DNA from: Brachynemurus nebulosus
Lineage: Eukaryota > Arthropoda > Insecta > Neuroptera > Myrmeleontidae
Direction of reading: 5' to 3'
Assembly: GCA_035578155.1 (NCBI GenBank)
Contig: JAPWDM010000001.1
Location: forward strand, 76,062,972-76,126,971
DNA: 64,000 bases
Positions 45,244 to 55,998 of the stretch are shown in pieces. The position numbers were made by a program, and so were the translations under genes. Within the stretch, counting starts at the first letter, position 1; each line of letters opens with the position of its first letter. The notes under the pieces were generated by a model, which saw only the letters and a list, made by a program, of their open reading frames with translations, ran no database searches and was not told where the DNA came from.

Positions 45244-48200
45244 CTAGCTAGTGCCCAGTCCCTCATAGAAACTCAGGATTGCACTACAGTCTGCAGTCCT
45301 GATGTCCTCGGAACTCAGTATTGGAGATCCCAGATACTTGCATCTCAAGGATGGCAATGCTTCACAAGAGCATAGAACATGGGACGAAGATTCGTCCTCC
45401 AAGCCGCACCTTCGGCAGAGAGAACTTTCCACTAATCCCATGATATGCAGGTGCTTTCTCAGGACGTTGTGCCCCGTGAGTATACCTGTTAACCGGCTCA
45501 GCTGTACCCTGCTTAGAGATAGTAATTCCTTTCTCCGTCTTAAACTGGGAAGTACTATAAGCTCTCGGGCCTGTCTGGCCGTTTTACACATTTTCCAGAG
45601 ATGGGCGTGCTGCCTTTTAGCCCAGTCATCCACAGCACACCTCACTTTCTGGAATGATATTCCTAGGGCCGGCTCTGGACCTATTAAAGGTTGAGTCGAG
45701 CCTCGTTTAGCTAAATCATCTGCTCTCTCATTTCCATCTATTCCCGTATGGCCTGGTACCCATACCAAGGTCACTGGGCAATGGACCGAGAGTTGATCCA
45801 ACGTTTCTTGGCACTCGTGCACCAATCTTGACGTTGTCTTAGCGCCGTTAAGGGCGTTGAGAGCAGCCTGGCTGTCCGAGCATATGCTTACGCGATGTCC
45901 CTTCCAGCCGAGCCTACTTTGTATCAATTTCGCACAGGCTGAAATGGCAAATACTTCAGCCTGGAAAACCGTTGATTCTTTTCCCAAGGGGTAGGTTAGT
46001 CGGGTTCGGGGTCCGAAAACGCCCACACCTGTACCTTCCGCTATTTTGGACCCGTCGGTATACCAGACTAGTCCTTTGACGGCCGTTGGTAAAGCATTGC
46101 TTTCCCACTCCTCCCTGGATGGAATGATCACATGATAGTTGCGATCCAAATTATATTCGGGCTTCATTGTGTCACTTACCATTTGAGTGATGTCAAGCGA
46201 CTTCTGAAGCCCAGATAAAGCGGCCGAATGCCCTTGCCCAGGATGTTTGAAAGACCAACACCCGTTACTCCAAAGTCTGTAGGCGCACAGCCTGGCCTGC
46301 CTCTGCACCTCTAAATGGAGCGGATAGAGTCCCGTCAGCGCCTCCAGAGCGACCAGCGGCGTTGTACGCATCGCTCCCGTGATGCCCAAGCACGCTAATC
46401 TTTGAATTTTATTCAGTTTTGACCTAGCACTGGCTGTTTCAGTACCAGGCCACCAAACCAAGGAAGCAAAGGTAAGCGAAGGCCTAACGATTGTTGTGTA
46501 GAGCCAATAAACCATTTTTGGTTTAAGGCCCCATCTGGCCCCAACAGCTCTTCGGCAGGCCCAAAAAGTGCTGCAGGCCTTAGCTACCTTGTTTTCAATG
46601 TGCTCCTTCCAGGTTAGCCGAGCATCGAGAGTAACTCCCAGATACTTGACCGATCCCGAAAATGCCAACCGCTTCTCAAAAAAGAGCGGCTCGAAAATAC
46701 CATCGAGCCTCCTCTTCCTTGTAAAGACAACAAGGTCGGTCTTCCCAGGATTAACTGTTAGATCGACCTCTCTGCACCACCGTTCCACGGTGCCAAGTGC
46801 TGTCTCCATGAGACCAGCTACTGTGTCAGGAAAACGTCCGACGGATATAATACATATGTCATCAGCGTATCCCTGCGCATAAATACCAATATTACTGAGC
46901 CTGATGATTAGCTCATCTACCACCAGGCACCAAAGAAGTGGGGAAAGGACCCCTCCTTGTGGGCAGCCCCTTGGTGTTTTAACCTTGAGGGTGCAGTCGT
47001 TTAAACAGGCGACCGCTTGCCGCCCCTCAAGGGAAGCCATTATCCATCGGGTCAATGTATTATCGACCCCATGTTGACCCAGTCCTCTATAAATAGAGTC
47101 CGCTGAGTCACGAGGGAAGTGAAATTGAAAGCGCCCTCTATATCCAAGAAAGTGGACATAGCCAATTCCTTTTGATCCAGCGTCTTCTCCAGCTGGCGAA
47201 GAGCTGTCTCAACTGATTTACCAGCTTGATATGCGTGTTGACTAGGGTGTAATGGCCTATCCTTTAGAGCATTATCCCTAATGGATCTATCCACCAGCCT
47301 TTCCAGTATTTTCAATAGGAACGATGTCAGACAGATGGGACGAAAGTCCTTGGGTCGGGTATAAGAGTTCCTCCCCGGTTTCGGTATAAATACGACCCTA
47401 GCCACACGCCATGTAGAGTGAACATAGCCCCTAGCCAGACATAGTCGAAAGATTCTAATCAGGTGTGGAATAAGTACTCCTTCTGCCTGCTGTAGCAGGG
47501 CAGGGAACACTCCATCCAAACCCGGGGTCTTGTAAGAGGCAAACGTGTTAATTGCCCACTGTACTCTTTTGTATGTTACTATGCTGGCAGCCACTTTCCA
47601 GTCCTGTTTTTTGGGTGTGTAAATGGCTACCAGCGGGTCTTCTTCACAAACTTCCGATTCCGGAAAGTGAGTTCCTAACAGAAGCTCAAGGGTCTCTAGT
47701 TCTGAGGACGTTGTTACCCCAGAAGGTGTTAAGAGTGTCCCTAGTTTTGCTTTAGAGTCCTGTGTCAGAACTCTGTGCAACCGAGAGAGGGCAGGCGTAT
47801 CATTTATGTTTTGGCAGAAGATTCTCCAAGATGTTCTGGAGGCCTTCCTGATCTCTTTTTTGTACCTGCGCTGACTCTCCCGATAACAGTTCCAGTTCTC
47901 GGCGTCGTTCTTTAGTCTGGCTCTGTTGTAGAGCCTCTTTGTTTCCTTTTTTAGGAGCTCCAGTCCAGGGCTCCACTGTAGTTTTTTGTAAACTGCTCTG
48001 CTTTTAATTAGCGGGCAGTTGTCTTCGTAGGAGGCAAGGATAGCTTTGCTAACACAAGCAGTTGCGAGTTCCAAGTCCTCCATAGAGTTGAGTTCACTCA
48101 AGGGTCCATTGCCCAGCATCCCTGCTAGTTGTTCCCTGTAGGAGCCCCATTCGGTTCTCCTAGGGTCTCTATAGGGGACTTCTGGGAGAGTTCCCTGTAT

Positions 48201-48833
48201 CGTGAACTCGATGTGTCGATGGTCTGATAGAGACGGTTCCACTGAAATCCTCCAGCCAGTTATCCTTCCCAGGATACTCATTGTTCCTAGTGTAATATCT
48301 ATGACTTCCCGTCTAATGCTATTGCAGAAGGTGGGTTCGTCGCCTTTATTCAGGATTTCTAGATCCGTTGTGTTAAGAAATTCGAGGAGTGACTCTCCTC
48401 GGCGATTCGTATCGGTGCTACCCCATAGTCGATTATGGGCATTGGCGTTGCACCCGATCACCAGTTCGAGTCCCTCATTTCTACAAAAATTAACGAGGTC
48501 CTCAAATTCCTTCGTAGGTGGAGGGACCTCGCTATCATAAGGGAAGTATGCTGAGCAGACAACAAGTTTCCTTTCAGTATCTCCCTCTTTGTATTTCACT
48601 ATGTGAAACGCCCATGTGTTTATGTTCTTTATCAATATACAGGCCCTGGGTTTTTCTGTGGCACTACCGCAGAATAAAGTAAACCCAGCGGCATTAAGTC
48701 CCTTAATACATCCCCTTCTCAACCAGGGTTCTTGTATTAGATAAATGTCAACGCGACCAGAAGAGATCCTATTGCAGAGTACTCTACTAGCCGCGACGCT
48801 ATGTTGAATGTTCGCTTGTAAAAAAGTAATCAT
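45244..48833 (-). pseudogene. ORF2: APE, reverse transcriptase, RNase H; one frameshift (copy B)
   Basis: The first frame, 48833-47052, starts MITFLQANIQHSVAASR. It carries endonuclease motifs LIQEPW (E35), NANAHNRLWGS and SDHRHIEF, and the first RT motifs. The second frame, 47055-45244, carries PRGCPQGGVLSPLLWCL, YADD (residues 63-66 of that part), then RNase H with YTDGSK, FQAEVFAI, SDSQAAL and HTGIDGNERAD, and a final Cys/His block, CRRCGLEDESSSHVLCSC. Compared with copy A, the frames are separated by an 11-base insertion near 47104-47114; a 30-base in-frame loss near 48605 shortens the endonuclease. Apart from these the enzyme residues are intact, so this copy died recently. Confidence 0.92.
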
Positions 48834-48835
48834 AC

Positions 48836-49813
48836 TTACTTATTACTTGCGAGCCTCCTCCTTTTTCTGCTGGTAGCCGCCCCACCCACCGCCGAAAACG
48901 AGGCCTGTGCAGCTCCGCAGAAGATCTTCTTCTTGATGATGGAATCCGCCTCACTCTTCTCCATGCTGATGATGAGGCGGACTCCATTTTTCTCTTCTTT
49001 CCTCTCATATATCCTCCGTCTAACCGTCCTGAGTCCATAATTCTGGCGCTCCAGACGCTTTAGGAGGACATCGTTTGTAACTGGTGGGCCAGGAAACCAA
49101 GCCACAACCCTACTGAAACTAGGGAGGGAACTGAAGTCAATTACTTTGAGTTCAGCGCACTCCCATGCCTTCAGTTCTGGTATCTTCTTGGTGAGCCATT
49201 CCCGCGACGACTCATCATCGCAGACAACAACGGCAGCACCTTTTGTCAGGTAACAATCGACAAATTTCGGGACCACCGTCTCCTCTTCAGGAAGGTCGTC
49301 CACCAGTCCGCCGATTGCTCCCTGTATTTGGACTAAGTTCTCCATGGTCATCTGTACCTCTGGATAACCTTTGCAGACGATGACCATCCTGAGCCCAGAC
49401 TGTAGCACCTTGGAGTACTCAGCCCCCTTTATTTTCTTTGCCTGACTTCTTGTTTCCTCAGGTGTATCCCCAGTCATCCTGGGTCTCTTACCCGAAGCAG
49501 AAGTAGGCGGTGTAGTCTCCTGCGAGTGACCAGGATCTTGGCTGGCCGCCTCGCGCATTTTCTTACGACGCCTCCTTTCGGCCCCGCAGATATTCTTCCT
49601 TTTAATCTTAAGGGAGCTAACTTTCTCTGTTAGCTCTCCCAAAGATTCTTCTTGCTGGCTGGCGGGCTTCAATTTGGAGAATCCCGCTCTAGCTTCGCAA
49701 GCCTGAAATGATTCAGGGGCACCACTGAAGGTGGCCCCACCGGTCTCCTCGAGTGCACCACAAGTGGAACCCTCGGATGTCTGTGTTTTTTCTTTTTCTT
49801 TTGCGGTTTCCAT
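48836..49813 (-). CDS. Non-LTR retrotransposon ORF1 (copy B)
   Basis: 325 residues. The first ~110 are charged and low-complexity, with basic clusters (KIKRKNICGAERRRRKKMR). The rest is a folded domain shared with copy A, of DUF4780 type by appearance, ending in a basic tail RKRRRLASNK. ORF1 proteins of this group bind the element's RNA. ORF2 begins two bases after the stop. The start chosen is the first ATG of the frame. Another frame opens upstream (49860, MDSDSDLLDLTLRG) and runs into an A-rich stretch, so an indel there may have removed the original N-terminus. Confidence 0.85.
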   Translation of the reverse strand: METAKEKEKTQTSEGSTCGALEETGGATFSGAPESFQACEARAGFSKLKPASQQEESLGELTEKVSSLKIKRKNICGAERRRRKKMREAASQDPGHSQETTPPTSASGKRPRMTGDTPEETRSQAKKIKGAEYSKVLQSGLRMVIVCKGYPEVQMTMENLVQIQGAIGGLVDDLPEEETVVPKFVDCYLTKGAAVVVCDDESSREWLTKKIPELKAWECAELKVIDFSSLPSFSRVVAWFPGPPVTNDVLLKRLERQNYGLRTVRRRIYERKEEKNGVRLIISMEKSEADSIIKKKIFCGAAQASFSAVGGAATSRKRRRLASNK

Positions 49814-50099
49814 TTGTTCCCACGCAAAGTTAGGTCCAAAAGGTCGCTGTCAGAGTCCACACCCTGACAGAGGGTCTATAATACAATGGGGTTCGACCTG
49901 GTGCCCCAAGGGGATCATTAGCGACACATTTCCCCATGTGCCATGCACCTCTCGACACGATGTCTTACATCTTAGGGTTGGTGGTATAGTGGTAGTATTC
50001 GTACTTAGCATCACACGTCCATCACATCTCCCGCGACGAGGACGCCACTACCTCACACTTCCGACATCCGCACCGACCTAAGCAAGCCCAGATGCCGAT

Positions 50100-50500
50100 C
50101 GTGCCAATCCTTGCCTACCATCACAAGAACTAGGGAAGGAGTTCGTATACATACACTATATACATGATGGCCACCGTAAGTTACCACCAGTCAACAATTA
50201 AAAGTAAATTTATTTATTTTAAGAAAAATATCCCTTTATTTTAAGAAATTTTTTATTCAATAGAATTTTTACACTTAAATACGACACACTTCATTTTTTT
50301 TCTGTTTAAATTTCACGAGTTGATTAAAAAAGCATGATTTTTATTTTGACGTGAACACCACGGCAGTCAGTAACAGACTAAATCAGTAATGATGTAAATT
50401 GCTACTTACTACAACTTTAAGATTTCACTTTTTTATACGTAGGCTTGATCTGTCTCATCTGTGATTATAATGTTCTGGGCATTGTGATGCTGATTATTAC
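50100..50500. other. Non-genic stretch
   Basis: Nothing recognised. Confidence 0.4.
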
Positions 50501-50507
50501 AGTCAGC

Positions 50508-50780
50508 TAGGGATGAGCATCGATGGTCGATGTTTTGACATCATGGTAAGTCGTCGATGTTTTTTGTACAACGATAGCACTCGATAATAACGAAAATATT
50601 GCATCACAAACTATAAAAACTATAAAAATATTCACCATTCTAATTCCCAATTTACAGTTAGCGATAGTTTATAATAGTTATTTTCTGTATTTATATTTTG
50701 AAAATCGATGTTTGAACAATACAAAACATCGATATTTAAGACCGCAAAACATCGATGTTTTTAAATATAGATGGTTTACA
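50508..50780. repeat. TAGGGATGAGCATCGATG repeat, left end only
   Basis: Starts like a hAT-type MITE, with many ATCGATG motifs, but no CATCCCTA right end is present. Truncated or diverged. Confidence 0.4.
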
Positions 50781-51410
50781 GGATACCAGATATTTAGCAC
50801 CCCATATTGAGTTATTTGCAATTTTTTATTTTAATTTGCAATCATTTGATGGTCTTTTGATGGTGTATGATGGTCTATTTTTATCGTTTGATCGTAAATT
50901 GTTTATTTAAAAAATAAATTTAAAAAAATTGGAAATTTTTTTTTTATTTAGCACCTCATTTTTTTCAAAAAAATTTTTTTTTATATATATTTTAATTTAA
51001 AATCGTTTGCGGATTAATGATAGTGATCGAAGAGATTGCGGGGCTGACAGTATTGTCTTTATTTTTTTAAGGTATTAAAAATTGTTTATTTTTTTTTAGA
51101 TAAAACATTTTGATGCGATTTTAAATATATACAACAGGTATATAATTATGGATGCCTATATACGGACAATATCCTCTTATATTGATATGTTTTGAATATA
51201 TTTTAGATATGCGTGTATACATTTGTTGTCACAACTTGCTTGGTCCGATTTTAATTTTATGTATTGTGTAAGGTATGTTTTGATTTATAAGTAAATGATT
51301 TATGTGTATCAATTGTCTTTTTTATTCCAGTAAAATGTGAGAGAGACAACATATTATTTTGTTTTCCTAAAAATCTTTTTTTAAATGACAGCTTATTTTT
51401 TATTAACAAG
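50781..51410. other. AT-rich non-genic stretch
   Basis: Poly(T) runs and low-complexity AT sequence; nothing recognised. Confidence 0.4.
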
Positions 51411-51416
51411 TTTTAA

Positions 51417-51600
51417 CCCTTTGCGCTTATAAGCAATGTACAGCATGACAAAAGGTGGTTTGTCCATTAACTCTACCATATTTAAATGTGTTTTGTCTGT
51501 TGGATCATAAGACATGTACCACATGACACACTGAATGTTGAACTGTAATGACTGCTCATACTTCACATTACATGAATCATGTGATAATTCATTTTGAAGC
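51417..51600. mobile_element. piggyBac-like element, left end copy
   Basis: TTAA then CCCTTTGCGCTTATAAG and about 170 bases matching 32040-32200, then diverging. The right end is not identified. Confidence 0.6.
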
Positions 51601-52015
51601 TTCCCGCTCTGTTTTGGACAGAGAATGGATGACATGTCAGGATTCTATTTATTATAGGGACTCTAACAGATATCAGCTAGTAATACAGTCTACAATTACC
51701 ATTTTTCCAAATTTGTTGCTACTATACTGCCCTCTGAACTCTTCACAAGAATAACAACTTGCTAAGAAAAAATCCTATAAATTGAGTGCTCTTCTATATA
51801 CATAATATGTATAAATAGTGTTATTCTCTTTGGGTATAAACATAGATAAAGTTCACCACAATTTTATTTCTAGAAGATAGCCAACTTCAATTCATTTTTT
51901 TAACCATGTATGTGTTATACCAATATTGCCATAATATTGCTATCAATTTGCATTTTTGGTCGCAAACATTAGAGTGCAGACGATATCACTCTCTCTTTCT
52001 ATTTAGTGTTCCTAT

Positions 52016-52334
52016 TGCTGGCGTTCCAGACGAAAATTTTGTTAGCCTAACGTTAGCTAACGGAGCTTTCACCGTTACAAACCAGAGGGCACACATTCAA
52101 AAATTCACATACATTATATCTTAAAACAACAATTTCTAACATGGTGACTGATTATTTTTATTCCATAATTTTTAAATGTGGCTGTACTTCAGAAATTAAG
52201 TATTTATACCGTGAAAAACTATTAAAAATAATTAACATGCATCAATTTTTTGAACCAGAGCCCTCTGGTTTGTAACGGTGAAAGCTCCGTTGGCTAACGT
52301 TAGGCTAACAAAATTTTCGTCTGGAACGCCAGCA
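52016..52334. mobile_element. Fold-back element with 75-bp arms
   Basis: 52016-52090 and 52260-52334 are reverse complements with a few differences, beginning TGCTGGCGTTCCAGACG. The arms also contain the short palindrome TAACGTTA. The spacer holds no gene. Confidence 0.8.
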
Positions 52335-52774
52335 TTTTCATTGTACGCATGCGCTGGCAATTTTAAAAATGCCTCCATTTTAGCCACTTAGGTTTTCATT
52401 ATCAAGTACGAGTATAAATTACAAAGTAAATTTTATTTAATAAGCAATAAATTTATTATTTAAGTAAATAAAATTGTCATTCGTGAGTTAAAAATTCAAA
52501 CAATAAAATATTAAAAATATGAATGAGTTTATTTAGAACAAAAATGGTACACTATTTTTGTATTGTCTGTCTCTCTTTGTTGGCGACTAATTCCTCTCAT
52601 AGGCTAGATACGTTGCTAGCAATACCTATATGTATACTACATATATAGGAACTCCAATATAACGAACTCCAATATAACGTATTCGAATATAACGTAGCGA
52701 GTGGTGGGGTACCCCTCTCACAGATTTGAAGACGTGAGATTGTATTTGTGTCAAGGTATACATAACTATCAATT

Positions 52775-53345
52775 CAGGGGCGTAGCAAATTTATGTGAGG
52801 GTCTGAGAAGTTTCCATATTTTCTCACATACAAACGTATTGCATTCACACATAGCCATAGGTACTTCTACACAAATAAATATAATCAGTGTAAATATATA
52901 CACATTTACAACTATGGGTGAACTTGTTCAAAAATATTCAGATTCCTGTGAACTTTTACAGTAAATTTATTAACACCAACAAACAATTACCCCAATATAC
53001 AGACATATACGTACATATTATTTCACGTATATGCATACGTAGACAAATATGTGTGCATATACGAGTACACATCGATTTCACGATTTGATTGGTTATGGAA
53101 AAAAAGCCAGATAACAAATTTCGGTGAAAGTTCCAGAATATTCTATTCGAAAAATAGCAAAGATGTCGAAAAACCGACTTCACCATTTGATAGTCTACCA
53201 AAGAAGGGACTAAACAGCGGAACTGAGCAAAAGTTCTATTCGGGATCTAGCAAAGATATCGGAAAACTAACTTCACTATCGAACTGGTCTTCGAATAAAA
53301 GCATAAATAACAAAAATTTAGCAGTGTTCTAGAATGTTCTATTCG
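52775..53345. repeat. HSE-bearing dispersed repeat, long copy
   Basis: Begins CAGGGGCGTAGC, hAT-like, then matches 12806-13305. It holds perfect heat-shock elements TTCCAGAATATTC (53131-53143) and TTCTAGAATGTTC (53327-53339), plus ATATCGGAAAACTAACTTCA-type unit sequence. It is cut off within what would be the first array unit. Confidence 0.75.
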
Positions 53346-55273
53346 ATATCTTGCAGAAATAAAAGATATATAAAAGTTTTAATGAAGTTTCTTATTGGGT
53401 CATCACAAATCAGTTTTTAATTTTCTTTGAAGATGAATTGCTGAATTTAATATGAATAAAATGGTTTCCAGTTTGCGCTAAAAGTGTCACATAATTCCAA
53501 AATTTGACTCAATTTTCTATAAATGAATCATAAAAGTGGTAAAATTATTTGACAACATAAATAGTTAAAATATATTTTACAATAATTTTGAAAAAATTTC
53601 ATATTTTTACTAAAAATATCCTAATTCAAATTCGAAATGATCGATCTCCGATCCCGTAAATTTTTCACGATCTCTGTATCGATTTACTCTCCAAAGAATC
53701 GATTCGAAAAATCGAAGATCGGCTCTCCAAAAATCGATTTTCGATAAAATCGAATCAAGATCGGAAATCCTAATGCTAAATGCTTTTTTTACTTTAAATT
53801 TTATACATTTTTTTATCAATATTAAAAAAAAAAAAAAAAGTTAAGAAAATTTTAAACGCGCTGAAATTAAATAAAGGCAGTCTTTTGAGAAAATTTTGTA
53901 AAGTAATATTGTTACTTTAAAAAATTGTAAAATTTAATTCAGCCTTGACATATTCAAACCTTGACTACCCTACAACTGCGACTTCTAAATTATGAAAATC
54001 ATCCACTTGTAACACAAAACATTTTTTATCGCCGTGTCTTATAGATAATAGTACACAACTTGAGTCAGAAAAGTTTGATTTGAGAGAACTACAACTCTAG
54101 TAATAAATTTAACTCCCGTGACTTTGCAACTCGAGTTACAAAAAATTTGAATCAATTAAATAAACTTACATTTAATTTACAATTTGTTAGACTTCAGATC
54201 GTTCAGTTCGAGTTCTATAATTTATGCACATAAATTTGAGTATACATGCATTTTCATTTTAAATGTAAAATGGATTCAAATTTGGAAAATGGTATGACCG
54301 AACTTATTTAAAATAGAAAATGGAAAATGCCATTTTGTATTTTAAATACATATTTAAAATGAAATCATTTTAAATAGCTCCCAGCCCTGATCAACAGAAA
54401 ATTATTTTATTGTAAAATTGTATAACGATTAACAGAAATTATGATTTTTTAATAAAACAATAATTTGAATTTACATTGTATATTTATTTTTATTATTTAA
54501 TAATTTGACAAAATGTAGAATTTGTTTTTTTTCTTTTTTTTTGCTCGTCACTTACGTTTTTTAAGAAGGGCGACCACTTTTAGGGGCGACAAATTTGGCA
54601 AAAAGGGCGGCAAAATTTTCCTTTACCTTTTCAGAGGCGGCATTTTTCACTGAGGTTAGAGTGGCACTTAAGGTAAATCCGGCACTTAAGGTAAATTGTC
54701 TTTATAAACTGTTTATGTTGAAACTATTTTCAAATTTAATTCTGTTTTATCATCTGGAAACGGCATAGTATGGTGGCACATTCCTGGAAAATCTGGAAAT
54801 GTCAAGGAATTCTAAACTTTCTGGAAAAGTCAGGGAATTTGACCAGAAGACTGGAAAAAATTGATTTTTATAATTTCGTTAACTTAAGGGGAGCTAGACC
54901 GAATTTCGGTCAAAAAAAATGAATTTTTTTATTTTTAATGTAGATATTATACAGAACACGACGGTTTTGGTCCCATGTGAATCCGACCACCAGAAGTCAT
55001 CTAAAATGCATATTGAAGGTTAGAAAATAGAGCTTTTCTCGGTTGTTTTTTTTAAAAATGTCTAACACGGAACCACATTTAAACTAAAATTTACCACGTA
55101 AAAAAAAATTATTTATAAGAAAAGAGTAATGCAAACAAAACCTGAGAATAACCATTACTAGGAGGTTATCCAGAGACCATAGAAAATTAATTTTTACATA
55201 GAAGTATAAGGGAAATAGAAGTTGGCAGGTGATGACTCAAGCTTTTTAGAAAAATGCTTCTCCTGAAAAGTAG

Positions 55274-55310
<37 letters not shown>

Positions 55311-55940
55311 ATACTCGGGTACATATTTCTTCTGAACCATTGATGCTATGCGTATCAATTTTTTTTATGCTAATACTAGACTCCTAGCCCAACAATCCAA
55401 GTGGAAAAAAGTATAAAAAATGGTAAACTTTTTTTTTATAAATTATTTTAAAAAGTTTTTTTTCGAGATTTTTTTTTATTTCTCAAAAGTGATGAAGATG
55501 ACAATGCTTCAGCCGCTTTAGTAGTCTCGGAAGCAATAAAACAATTAGGCAATTTGATTACACACTAAAGTAAATAGAATTAATAAAATTATACTTTAAG
55601 TATATTTATTTATTGTATTTAATTTAGGAAATGGTGTAATTAAATAAAATTTGTATAATTTTATTAAAAAGTTTTATTTAATAATACTGTAGTTCTCAAA
55701 TATGAAGAACCGTTTTAACACAGAACACGTTTTTAAAGATGTTAAAATTGTCATAAGATCAGGATAAACGCACTTGTTTTAACACTTTGTAAATGTAAAT
55801 GAAATAACTTTCCATCGTTTTAGATTTCTTTTTTTCATCACTTTTTGAAATATTTTTTTTTTTTTTTTTTTTTTTTTGAGCTTTTACAGCTTTGTAGCTT
55901 TTTCATTTGCTTTTTAAATGTAACTGCTTTAATTTTAAAG
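53346..55940. other. Non-genic stretch with minor repeats
   Basis: About 53630-53770 has many ATCGATT/AATCGA motifs. About 54540-54690 repeats GGCGAC-type sequence also seen at 38400 and 40690. Poly(T) runs occur at 55276-55310 and 55851-55877. No gene supported. Confidence 0.45.
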
Positions 55941-55944
55941 TAAA

Positions 55945-55945
55945 C

Positions 55946-55996
<51 letters not shown>
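55945..55996. repeat. (AAT)n microsatellite at the Dong-like 5' junction
   Basis: Seventeen or so AAT/TAA units ending directly at AAACCCCCAGGGGCTTG, the start of the Dong-like element. Confidence 0.95.

Positions 55997-55998
<2 letters not shown>

Larger units (their letters stand above)
45140..49980 (-). mobile_element. Nearly complete non-LTR retrotransposon, I/R1-group type (copy B)
   Basis: Order on the minus strand: 5' UTR, ORF1 (49813-48836), ORF2 (48833-45244, one frameshift), then a short 3' UTR ending in ATTC-type repeats near 45145. ORF2 has apurinic endonuclease, reverse transcriptase and RNase H, the layout of the I, LOA, R1 and Outcast branches. I cannot place it more finely by eye. 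Element limits are approximate. Confidence 0.85.

Noticed and set aside
45302..48540. Plus-strand frames opposite the retroelement ORFs
   Set aside because: Antisense shadows of the RT and endonuclease frames; the same holds for minus-strand frames in 56264-59513.
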